DNA of 64,000 bases from Nelumbo lutea (taxonomy: Eukaryota; Streptophyta; Magnoliopsida; Proteales; Nelumbonaceae): contig JAKGHH010000003.1 in assembly GCA_022828595.1 (NCBI GenBank), positions 17,050,934 to 17,114,933 of the forward strand, given 5' to 3'. The notes under the pieces were generated by a model. The model saw only the letters and a program-made list of their open reading frames with translations. It was not told where the DNA came from and searched no databases. The position numbers and the translations under genes were made by a program. Numbering within the stretch: the stretch's first letter is position 1; the number at the start of each line of letters is the position of its first letter. This document shows, piece after piece, positions 35,408 to 45,463 of the stretch.

Positions 35408-36066
35408 AAGAACCTTGTGGGGTTCTCTTGTCTTCTGGCTTAATTTGTTTAGTTTTAACAGTGTTTTATTCTGTTCTTTTTTTTAGTTATTCTGGTTAGG
35501 TCTGGTTGTTTGTAGTGTTTCATGTGGATGTTGCAACCTTTGGCTTTATGTTTTTTTTTTGGGAGAATATGACGGTTCAACACAGGGTCAGAATTTGTAG
35601 GCCCAAAGTACTGTTGGGGTAGGTGGCAATGCGGAATTGATACCAATTCACAATCGGGTGTTGATGCATTAAGTGTGGGTATTTGACATTTCGAATGTTT
35701 ATAAATCTGTAGTGGGATTCAAAAATCTGCATTGGGTCGTATTTCTCTATTTTTTTCTTGGTTAATGATTATTCCTCTTTACCAAGAAAAAACAACTTAA
35801 TTGTCACCATTAATGTGAATCAAGAGTATTATTAAATAAAGAAAAACAAATAATTTATAGAAAAATTGCAGGTAAAATGGGGCAGGGATCTGCTACCAAC
35901 AAAACAGTACTCACAACAATGTACCAACTGCAACTGTATATTGGGAATGTCTATCTTATTATTCATGGGAGATGATGTAACCGTTTCTAGCCACGTACCA
36001 ATGTTTTGTGATGTAAAATTTTTTTGGCTAAGTACATCGTTATTTGATCCGGTGGTGATGTGCCTT
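35408..36066. other. Intergenic, no gene seen
   Basis: AT-rich sequence with T runs. No supportable reading frame or repeat boundary. Confidence 0.4.
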
Positions 36067-36081
36067 AGTGATGAGCTATTT

Positions 36082-36291
36082 GGTGGTGAACTGCCTGGTG
36101 GAGAACTGTTTGGGGGTGAACTGCCTGGTGGCAAACTGCCTGGTGGCGAACTATCTGGTGGTGAACTGCCTGGTGGTGAACTACCTGGTGGTGAGCTCCC
36201 TAGTGGCGAGCTCCTTGGTGGCGAACTGCTTGGTGGCAAGATCCCTGGTGGCGAACTGCCTGGTGGAGAGCTACCTGGTGGCGAACTCCCT
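36082..36291. repeat. 15-bp minisatellite, 14 units
   Basis: The consensus is GGTGGCGAACTGCCT, repeated head to tail 14 times with scattered substitutions; a weaker unit precedes it at 36067-36081. Because the unit is a multiple of three, open frames persist on both strands (GGELP on plus, PPGSS-like on minus). I treat these as by-products, not genes. Confidence 0.93.
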
Positions 36292-36380
36292 ACTAGGCGA
36301 CCTGTGACTTAGAGAATGGTGGAGCTCCCTGGTGCAGCGCAACCCGACTGCCCTCAGCATGAGGTGGTCTTCTTTCCTTT

Positions 36381-36574
36381 GTAGGCAGTGGGAGCTGAGG
36401 GACCTGCGAGAACTCCATCTTTTCCTCCTCTTCGTAGGTGGCGGGAGCTGAGGGACCTGCGAGAACTCCATCTTTTCCTCGTCTTCGTAGGTGGCAGGAG
36501 CTGAGGGACCTGCGAGAACTTCATCTTTTCCTCCTCTTTGTAGGCGGCGGGAGCTGAGGGACCTACGAGAACTA
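36381..36574. repeat. 53-bp tandem repeat, about 3.6 copies
   Basis: Units start at 36381, 36434, 36487 and 36540, each containing GGAGCTGAGGGACCTGCGAG and a CTTTTCCTC segment. Spacing is exactly 53 bp and divergence is low. Confidence 0.92.
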
Positions 36575-36839
36575 AATCAAAGGACCCGTGGATATTTTCC
36601 CGGTGGGGGCTCTCCGACGCTTAAGTTAGCACTCTGATTGTAGAGAGCTTTGAAGATAATATTGGAGAAATGAGAGAGCTAGAGAGTAGGAATTACCTCA
36701 ATTTTTTCCATCCCCCTCCCCTTTGGGGGGTGAGGTCTTTATATACCGGAGTCCTCGCGGGTTAGGTGGGTGAAAAGCCTTTGAACGGTAAGACTCGTCA
36801 CATCCCGTCAGAACCGGGGTACGGTGGTGAACTCCTCGA
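36575..36839 (-). promoter_or_regulatory. LTR-like promoter segment on the minus strand
   Basis: The minus strand has a clear TATA box, GGTATATAAAGACC (TATATAAAG at 36738-36746), followed by an AG/CT-rich leader with TAGCTCTCTCATTTC. The flanking tandem arrays and a motif GGGGGCTCTCCGACGCTTAA (about 36606) suggest a decayed retroelement LTR. No coding parts or matching second LTR are seen. Confidence 0.45.
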
Positions 36840-37030
36840 GGTCATCAGGTCGACGCTTTTGTCAGGTGGCTAGGTTGTTAGGGCGGCGCCTGCGTTAGTC
36901 AGCGGGTCGGTGTCTGGGCCAGGTCATCAGGTCGGCGCCTGTGTCAGTCGGTGGGTCAGTGTCTGGGCCAGGTCGTCAGGTCAGCGCCCGTGTCAGTCGG
37001 CGGGTCGGTGTCTAGGCTAGGTCATCAGGC
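36840..37030. repeat. 49-bp tandem repeat, about 3-4 degenerate copies
   Basis: GGTCATCAGG-type unit starts occur at 36840, 36873, 36922, 36971 and 37020. The last three are spaced exactly 49 bp, with GTGTCAGTCGG and GGTCGGTGTCT inside. The first spacing is shorter (33 bp). Confidence 0.85.
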
Positions 37031-37339
37031 AAGAGATCTTCTTGCGATGCTACTGTGCCGAGCTTCTCTACAAATGACAAGCTGCCTATGGCGAGCTGCT
37101 TATGGTGAGGTGCCATGTGTCACAGTTCCATTGGCGGGCCAAATCTGCCCTTATCAGGAGATGTTTCCGATGTGAGGCTGCAGTGGATGGTTGATAAATG
37201 TTGCGGGTATATTGTTGGTAGTAGATCCGAAATCGTAAAATGGCTATGTAAGTTGGGCCTGACTACTAGGTTGAAAAATGACACTTTTGGTTTATTTGTC
37301 ACTAGATAATAACCATCCAGCAATTAGGGGAGCAACTAT

Positions 37340-37680
37340 TTTAGGGTAGTTGGAATCGGGATAGCAGTTGTAATTAGAATTCTTTGGAATCGAAATTAGA
37401 TTAGTCTATTCCCTTTACCTTTTCGGTTTAGTCTGAAATCAGAATCGGAATTAGAGTTGGTTGGAATAGATTCTCATTCCCGGGGGAGGGGAGGGAATGG
37501 CGATTCCCTTGTATGGGGAATGCCATTGTACTAGGAATGAGAATGAGATTCCAATTTCGCCCAGCCAAACATTTGAAATCATAATGAAAATGGAATTCCA
37601 ATTCTATCCAACCAAATAGTTAGACTATTCCGATTCTGATTCCAAACCCCTATTCCTGAAAATCAAACAGACTCTTAATG
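37340..37680. mobile_element. Probable MITE with GGAATCGG/CCGATTCC ends
   Basis: GGAATCGGGAT near 37350 and ATTCCGATTCTGATTCC near 37630 are in inverted orientation. The middle has many ATTCC and GGAAT words and a GC-rich core (CCCGGGGGAGGGG). The boundaries are loose. Confidence 0.4.
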
Positions 37681-38022
37681 TGTTTTGCAGCTTTTGCTTG
37701 TCATTATCTATATTATAAATTTAAATCATACTTATTGTTTCATTTAGTAGATTAAATCATATTTTATTTATAATTTTTTTGTTTCAATAAAGTTATTTTC
37801 TGGTATATATATTTTAATAAAATTCAATTAAAAATGTTAATATAGACCCCTAACCCGGCCAAGTGGAGACGGGACTTGATCCCAGGTCACGGTAGCTTGG
37901 ATTCATGTCTTATTCAAGTTTTGACTCCAGATAAGACATGATAACTTATATTTATATTTCCCTTTTTCTTTTATCTTTTCCATGATGCAAGAAATCTCTA
38001 ACATATTTTTCACTTTTAGACG

Positions 38023-38048
38023 ATAATAATAATAATAACAATAATAAC

Positions 38049-38112
<64 letters not shown>

Positions 38113-38130
38113 CAACAACAATAACAATAA
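38023..38130. repeat. (ATA)n microsatellite
   Basis: AAT/ATA trinucleotide run with a few ACA units, about 108 bp. The reading frames through it are simple-repeat artefacts. Confidence 0.95.
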
Positions 38131-38288
38131 ATTCAAAAATTTCTACAAATTTTATGTAATTTTGTTTTTCATTTTTATATTTTTTGTTTTATTATTATTA
38201 ATCAGACGCCTATTGCAAAATCCAAACTTGAATATATAAGCACCTCATCCAAATATGTGATAACCGGATAGAATCGTGAAGTTTCAAG

Positions 38289-38579
38289 CAATGTTTTAAA
38301 AAATGACCTAGAATCGGAATCATTATGGTCACTAGTTTTTAGGTTGATAGTTTGACCATTCATTCAAATGGATAGCCCGTTCTAACAACAAAATTAAAAA
38401 ATAAAAAAGGCCAAAAACTGTTGAACAGGTTGACGGTTCGAATACTCATAACGAGTCATCGACTAATTCAACAGTTTTTGGCTAGGGACTAGGTTTGGCA
38501 TAAAACAGAACCCGTTTCCTAGATGGTTCTCAGGCTGAATAGTTCGACTGTCCAAGTCAACGACAGTTCGAAAACATTT
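38289..38579. mobile_element. MITE (CAATGTTTT family) in copy A
   Basis: It begins CAATGTTTTAAAAAATGACC; the reverse complement of its end is AAATGTTTTCGAACTGTC. The flanking 8-bp repeats are GTTTCAAG (38281-38288) and GTTTCAAC (38580-38587), 7 of 8 matching. About 291 bp, related to 5520-5822. Confidence 0.68.
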
Positions 38580-40568
38580 GTTTCAACTTTCACTAACAGG
38601 CCTACCTGCTTGGCTAAACTCTTCTTTTTGTAGTGTTTTCTCTTTTGGGTCTATCTTTTTTTTTCTTTTATTCATTTATAAAAAAAATAAGATTTAAATA
38701 GAAGGAATTGAATGAGGTGAAAAGTAGTAGTTTGATTTACCACAATTGAGTGCCAGCGTGGTTAGCATGTTAGTTGGGTAGTCCCAGAAAAGACGTGGAT
38801 TTAAATCTCGTTGTTACCACCATTGAAAAGTTAGTGTGTGTTGTGTTAAGTATAAAAAAATGTTACAATTTAAACCTTACAATTAAATAATGACTAAATT
38901 AAAAATGAATATTTTAGTCAAAGGAAAGTTTCACAATCTTATTCATATTTTTAATATTAATATAAATATAGAATTATAGATGTGTTCTTTTTTTTTTGTA
39001 TTTCTTGCATGTAAAAATAACTCTAATATATTACACTTACTTTTTATTTAATATGATAAATATATGATATTATACATGTGCCTAAATAGGGATGGAAAAT
39101 TTCCCCATCCCCAACAGGGACTTGACTTCCCCAACTCGATGGGGTCAAGGATGGGGATTGAGGTCCCCACCCCGCCTTGAGCCCGGATATATATATTATT
39201 TGTATATATCCAAATATATTTAAAACATTATTTATATTTATCCCCAGCCGGGATTGGGGATGAGGATGGGGAATATGACCCCGCCCCATACCAGCCTCGT
39301 TTCTATTTTTTTCAAAATCTATGTATTTTTTCATTTTTTTGTATTTTTATATTTTATTAGTTATTTATAACACTAAAGGTTAACACATTTAACCCAAAAA
39401 ATTGAATTATTTATTATTACTTTTTATATTTCATTTTTCAATATCAATAAAATTAATTCTTTTTATTACATATTTTTTTTAATTTTATTAATAAAAATAT
39501 CACAAATGTGTATTTTTTTTTACATTTTTGTAATTTTCTATATTTATTCCTATTTTTAAAATTTTATTACCTAACTATGACTTCGTATGTTGATCAATTT
39601 GATTCAAAAGGTTGGATTTCTTAGCCACAACTTTGATAAAAAATGGTTTTGTTTTTGAGTTAGTTTTAAAATATATGGGTTTATATTATTAAAAATATTG
39701 GCATAGATCTAATTAGTAGCATTTATTAGTGAAAAATAGCTCAAAATATAGGATTTAATAAGAGAAAATGGGATTTAATACCTTAAGTATAAGATTTAAT
39801 TAGAGGGGATTAAATGATGTGGAAAGTAATAATTGAAGTTACATTTTCAAACCTTACAATTAGAGATGGATTAAATACACAAATATAGGAATTTTAGTAT
39901 CCATTAAAGTTAGCATTAAAGCTATAATAAAATGACTTTTATACCCTTTCTTAAACAAAAAAGTATAGGGTAATTTTAGTCCAAAAAAGTTTCACATTGC
40001 ATTCACACTTTTATATATAGTATATATTTATATTATATATTTTAAAAATATGTTTAAAATATTATTTATATTTAAAAGTTTTTCTTTTATTTTAAGTAAA
40101 TTTATTTTTCAAAAGAATCTGTTAATTAGAAAAATTTGGGGATTTGGGTCCCCATGGGGAACTCGCCTTCATTAGGGATTGGGGATGGAGGTCGGGAATA
40201 GGGATTTATCTATAAATCGGGATCATGGACATGGAATATGATCTATGCTCTGGGAGATGTTCCCAATGGACGCTGATGTGCACGTGGTGCGTCGTTACCA
40301 TTCCTACTCACCTTCTTACTTTTATCATGTTTACTAGTAAGTGTGCACGTGATTTGCACATGGCAATTCTAGATGATGATAATTATAATAATAATATATC
40401 TAAAATTTTCTATAAACTTATGTATTTTTTATTTATTGTTTCTATATTTATTGTTTTTTATTATTAATCAGATGCAAATTGCAAAATCCAAATTTGATTA
40501 AATAAACACCTCATCGAAATATGTGATAATCATATCAAGTTTCAATTTGTTGTTTTTTTATTATTAGT

Positions 40569-41844
40569 CATTGTTTTAAAAACCAAACCAAACCAGACGG
40601 TTGAACCATTTGGCTTAGGAATTGGTAGAGGTGTCAAACCGACATGGCATGACCAATAGGTAGCCCATGCAAAGTGCGGATTGTGCTGCCCTCCCTTGGA
40701 TAACTTGGGGGGTCGGCCCATGGGCTGAGCCTTGGGCCAAGTTGGGTCGTGCACCGGGCCAAATCTATTTATTTAGAAAATTTGACAAAAAACTTAAACT
40801 TTTAATTTTATATGAATTTTGATGTATACAATTGCTTATATATACAATAATTAAATAAATTAGTACAATAAAATTAAAAAATATTTATTTTATTAATATA
40901 TTATTATATAATTATAATTTATATAAATATATAAATAATATATGGGTCGTGCCGGCACGTGGACCGCGAGCAACATGGCCTACTCAGTCGTGTTGTGTTG
41001 GCCCGGCCTGTGGACCTAAAACCACAGGTGGCACGACTTGATTTACACCTCTAGGAATCTGTTAGGTTAGTAGTTCCGTTTTGGCCCTAAACCACTATTT
41101 TACAAAAAAAAAAAAAAATTGTTGAAATGGTCAGAGAACCACTGACCAGGATGGTTTAACCGTTAAAATGTTTAACCTACTCAATGGTTCTTGAGTTGCT
41201 TTCAAAATAATTCCAAAATTTTTATTTATTTTAAAATAGAAAATAAAAAAATATTGAAAGAAAAAACTTTCATATATCATAATCTTGTTTGGTTATACCC
41301 AATGGCCAAAATTGGTTAGGATTTTTAGTTTTTCCATTTTGATTTTGAGTTTTCTCATTTTTGTGATTCTTTTTAAGTTGTAACAACATAAAAATTTCAA
41401 CTCCAATGAAGAGATCAAAAAATTGACGCAAGAGATGAAGGATTAAACACCGATCTTATATTAGAAATATAAAATACACCAATGAAGCAAGCAATCTGGG
41501 ACTTGAGAGAGATTTAGAGAGATGTAAAAAGAGGGTAAATGGTGTTGTACGGTAGTGATGATGAACATGGAGATAGTTGTTGGCGGTTTCTTCTATCTTT
41601 CTTTTTTTTCCTCACTTCTAAACTCTAACCAATTGCCTCCTTCTCAATGTCTCACATTCCCCTCTCATAATAATGTATATATATGGTGGACTTTAATCTA
41701 ATCATAATCTAACAGTCAAAATAAAAAAGTTATATTATATTTTACATCTTATCGGTTTGACCCGCCCAAACTAGACCATTGAACCACTAACCCAAAAATC
41801 GGAAGCCAGAGCGATTCTATTTCCGTTCAATTTTTAAAACCTTG
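40569..41844. mobile_element. MITE-related element in copy B, containing a nested MITE
   Basis: The left end CATTGTTTTAAAAACC and the reverse complement of the right end, CAAGGTTTTAAAAATTG, belong to the same terminus family as 5520-5822 and 38289-38579. The flanks TTATTAGT (40561-40568) and ATTTTAGT (41845-41852) match at 6 of 8. The copy is 1276 bp because 40626-41053 is inserted within it. Confidence 0.6.
40626..41053. mobile_element. hAT-like MITE, TAGAGGTGT family, nested
   Basis: Termini TAGAGGTGTCAAACCG and, reverse-complemented, TAGAGGTGTAAATC. The flanking 8-mers GGAATTGG (40618-40625) and GGAATCTG (41054-41061) match at 6 of 8. GC-rich ends with GGGCCGACC/GGCCCGGCC-like words flank an AT-rich core, 428 bp. 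Confidence 0.72.
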
Positions 41845-42770
41845 ATTTTAGTCAAAAAAAAGTTTCACAATCTTATTCATATTTTTAATAGTAACATAAA
41901 TATAGAATTACAGATGTGTTTAATTTTTTCTATATGCTTTTTGTATTTTTTTGTGTGTAAAAATAATTATGATATGTGACACTTATTTTTTCTTTAATAT
42001 GAAAAATATATGATATTATACATGTGCTTGAATGTTTTTTTTAATAAAAATTATGTATTTTTCATTATTTTTATATTTTATTATTTTTATTATTTATTTA
42101 TGACATTAAAGGCTAACACATTTAACCCAAAAGTTGAACTATTTATTACTAGTTTTTATATTTCATTTTTGTCAGTTCTAAATTGTGCATTTCATTTTCA
42201 TTATAAATAAAAATAATTCTTGTTTGTTACACTTATTTTTTAACTTGATTAATTTTCTATATTTTTTTTATAAATTTCTATATTTATTTTATTTTAAAAA
42301 ATGTATTACCTAACTATGACTTCATAGGTTGATCATTTTGATTTGGATGGTTGAATTGCTTAGTCACTAGTCGGATAAAAAATGGTTTTGTTTTGGGGTC
42401 AATTTTAAAATATATGGATTTATATTGTTATTAAAATCATTGACATAGATTTAATTAGTAACATTTATTAGTAAAAAATAATTTAAAAATATAAGATTTA
42501 ATAAGAAGAAATGAGATTTGACACCTTAAATATAAGACTTAATGAGAGGGGATTAATTGAGGTGAAAAGTAATAGCCGATGTTACATTTTCAACCCTTAC
42601 AATTAAAGATGTATTAAATACACAAATATGATCGTTTTAGTAGCCATTAAAGCTGATATTAAAGCTATAACAAAGTGACTTTTATACCCTTTTTTAAACA
42701 AATAAATATAGGGTAATTTTAGTCCAAAAAAAGTTTCACAATGCATTTACACTTTTATATATAGTATAGG

Positions 42771-43022
42771 TTGTTGAAAAACATACATGTACCTCCCTCC
42801 CCCCAACTCTCCTAACGAGTTGGTAATCACCTTAGATACTTGAACAAATCTAAAAGGAAGGTAATTCAAACGACACAAGGGTGGAAAACAACATGTTTCT
42901 ACACAAGGTTGAGGATATAATTCTCAAGTTTTCAAATAGTTGTCCACTTCCCATATGAACATAGAAGTCTACTAGTTAATACTCTCCAAATATAGCATGC
43001 TTATAAGCCCTATTCATTTGGG
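42771..43022. repeat. Dispersed direct repeat, first copy
   Basis: Aligns with 43405-43647. Shared words include AAAACAACATGTTTCT, CAAGTTTTCAAATAGTTGTC and GAAGTCTACTAGTTAATACT. Not coding. Confidence 0.8.
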
Positions 43023-43404
43023 TCCGTTTTTTTTGGGGGGGATTTCAAAAAGTGTTAAAAAATTTAGGGAGTTGGGTCCCCATAAGGAGCTCGCCTATGT
43101 TAGGATCAGGGATGAAGGACAATTTTTATCCCTGACATGGATTGAGGTCGGGAATCATGGAGATTTATCTCTAAATCGGTGTTAGGGGTAGGAATATGAT
43201 CCCTGCTCTGAACCAAATTCACACATGTGCCCACACAAAGGGCACCCCACAGCATATCCCAACTGTGTATTGGGAATATCTCCCATTGACAACTTTGGGA
43301 GATGTTCCCAATGCACGATGAGATGTGCATGTGGGCTGCAAATGTGATCTCCTCCGAACCCACCCCATTACTATTCCTACTTACCTTCTTACTTTTATCA
43401 TGTT

Positions 43405-43647
43405 TATTGTTGAAATACATACTGTACCCCCACTCTCTTAAAAAGTTGGTCATCACCCCAGATACTTGAACAAATCAAGGGTGGAAAACAACATGTTTCT
43501 CCATATCAATTCTCATCCAATAGTTAATAGGTCGAGAATATAATAATCAAGTTTTCAAATAGTTGTCTACTTCCCATGTGAACATAGAAGTCTACTAGTT
43601 AATACTCTCCACAAATAGCACGCTAATAAGCGCCATTCATTTGGGCC
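43405..43647. repeat. Dispersed direct repeat, second copy
   Basis: Partner of 42771-43022, with small indels and an extra CCATATCAATTCTCATCC insertion. Not coding. Confidence 0.8.
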
Positions 43648-44758
43648 TTTTTTTTTCAGATTTTGAGAGGGGCGAAGTTGGTCAATGGGGTTTTGGTTCC
43701 CATTGAGCAAGATACCCATACTCTTTTTTCAGATACATGTGGGGTTCATGGAAATTTTATTTTCCTTGGTATATCACTTACCGGGTAAGTGATATCCATC
43801 TCCCAGGTGGATAAGGGGGAAATTGCCAATACTTAGATATGGCAAAATCGCCCCTTTTAATAATGACCTTTTATGACTAAAATGATTATTGTCTTATTTA
43901 TCTCAGAAATAAAAGAATATGGATAAATGCACTTACCCCTCAATAAGTGTATACCTAGGTAAGTAACTTCCTAGAAAGCGAACAACACCTTGGTGATAAA
44001 TAAGTTACTAATTTGGGTAAAATGTTATTTGGAAAATTATTACCCGGATAAATGCATTTTTCAATGTTCTTTTGTCACAAAGTATCAGTTGGGCAAGTGA
44101 AAATTTTCCTAAAATACTCCTAACTATACCCCTAACTTTTTTTGGTAAAGGCATTCTAATCTTATACATTTTGATTAATTTTCCTGATCCATGCACAATT
44201 TAACATACCCACCTGTAAAACTTTTTCCAATTAAATTGTAGAAAGTTTTGTTTCTATAGATCCTTACATTTCAATGCTTACACTAGTAAAATAAGATGGG
44301 AAATTTGGTCAACCCCTAAACTTATCCCAGGCCCCACATCATTGCATGATCAACTCCATCAGTTTACAATGACTCTGACAGTCTGACTAGCATCAGCCCA
44401 ATGTCACTATTCTAGGGTATAAATCATTTTGTATGACTTCGCTGTTTACATAATTACATTAGATTTGGAATAATCTTCTTTCTTACATGATAATTATCAA
44501 CTCCCCTCCATATGAAGGGTCGCATACTCTTTAACTTCTTAGACGGGGCAACGGTCTTTGGATAAATAGAGAATCATAGGTTACCCGAATGAGTTGGTCA
44601 GAGAATTCTAAATGATCCCTTGCTTGGATATGGTAGGAGGTAAGGTATGATACTTGGAGTCCACTGGTTTAATGTATTTTTCGAGTCTTACTGTCGATCG
44701 AACTTTGGCCAAACTATCTGGGCCTTTATAATGAATTAATGATAATCCATTTATGATA
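43648..44758. other. Intergenic, with one short palindrome
   Basis: No gene seen. ATATCACTTACC directly followed by GGGTAAGTGATAT (about 43772-43796) is a near-perfect palindrome. The rest is AT-rich. Confidence 0.4.
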
Positions 44759-44898
44759 GGTTCAAAGTATCGATACGAAATTTTATTGAAGCTTTTAGCA
44801 TGTTTTTTATTATTAAAAAAATTGGGAGGGGGGAGGTCCAAAACGCTTGTTTTTCAAAAGATACGACACAATGCATATCGTATCGATACTTTGAACCA
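44759..44898. mobile_element. Short MITE with perfect terminal inverted repeats
   Basis: GGTTCAAAGTATCGATACGA at the left is matched perfectly in inverted orientation by TCGTATCGATACTTTGAACC at the right. About 140 bp, non-coding. A related GTATCGG-rich relic lies near 60346-60600. Confidence 0.7.
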
Positions 44899-45463
44899 TG
44901 CATTTATCTTTAAGTGGGTACTAAAAAAAACCAAAAAATCAAATCAAAATTGATAATTTGAACTCAAAAAGTTTGATTAACTGAACCGACGAATATGTAT
45001 TATCTATATTTCTTATATATTTTCATTATATTATATTTATTTATTTATATGCATTATCTAATATTTTTTTTATAACATTTACATTATATATTTATAATAT
45101 ATATTATAACAATAAAAACAAAAAATCGAACCGGTCAACTAGTTCACCGGTTGATTCGATTCGATTCGATTTGGGTTCGAAATTTTTAAAACCGAAAGAT
45201 GAACCGGTTCCGTATTAAATATGTACCCACGGTTCTAATCGGCCACGGTTCCGTATTATAACTCTTACTGACCTTTTTCGAATCTCCCTTACAAAGCAAC
45301 CTCGAAGTCAGAAGGTTATATATGGCTATGCAATGCAACACGCATTGGACTGGCCGGTACCTGCTTCCGTGCTTCGAAGTATCAGAGCCTTTCTTCCCTT
45401 CTCTCTCTGCATTTGGCTCCATTTCGGGGTTTAGGGATAAAAAGACTTCCACGGTCGTTTGAA
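44899..45463 (+). promoter_or_regulatory. Upstream region and likely core promoter of the NEN gene
   Basis: A TATA-like TTATATATGG (TATATAT at about 45317-45323) lies about 140 bp before the start codon, with a CT-rich leader at 45390-45410. Further upstream, 44930-45200 holds a degenerate repeat with TTTAAAACCG-type ends related to the CAAGGTTTT MITEs. Confidence 0.5.

Larger units (their letters stand above)
38020..40340. repeat. Tandem duplication, copy A
   Basis: It aligns in order with 40370-43407: an ATA-rich start, ATTAATCAGA...ATTGCAAAATCCAAA, CACCTCATC-AAATATGTGATAA, TTTAGTCAAA...AAAGTTTCACAAT, ATATGATATTATACATGTGC, AACACATTTAACCCAAAA, and GGGTCCCCAT...CTTACTTTTATCATGTTTA. It carries its own MITE (38289-38579) and a GC-rich insertion from 39087 that copy B lacks. 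No gene inside. Confidence 0.75.
40370..43407. repeat. Tandem duplication, copy B
   Basis: Same order of landmarks as 38020-40340 and directly adjacent, with extra insertions: the nested MITE pair at 40569-41844 and a segment at 42771-43022. Many substitutions separate the copies, so the event is old. No gene inside. Confidence 0.72.

Noticed and set aside
35832..36312. Proline-rich or GGELP-repeat protein
   Set aside because: Both frames exist only because a 15-bp repeat has no stops; no start context, introns or homology.
36381..36574. CRISPR-like array
   Set aside because: The whole 53-bp unit is repeated, with no unique spacers, in a plant genome; it is a plain tandem repeat.
37903..38136. 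Leu/Tyr-repeat protein
   Set aside because: Pure translation of an ATA microsatellite.
38747..38850. tRNA gene or SINE head (GTGGTTAGCATG...GGATTTAAATCTC)
   Set aside because: The boxes are only roughly similar and no cloverleaf or tail can be drawn.
45413..45463. N-terminal extension of the NEN protein from 45413
   Set aside because: That codon is TTG, not ATG. The first ATG in frame is 45464 and matches the family start.
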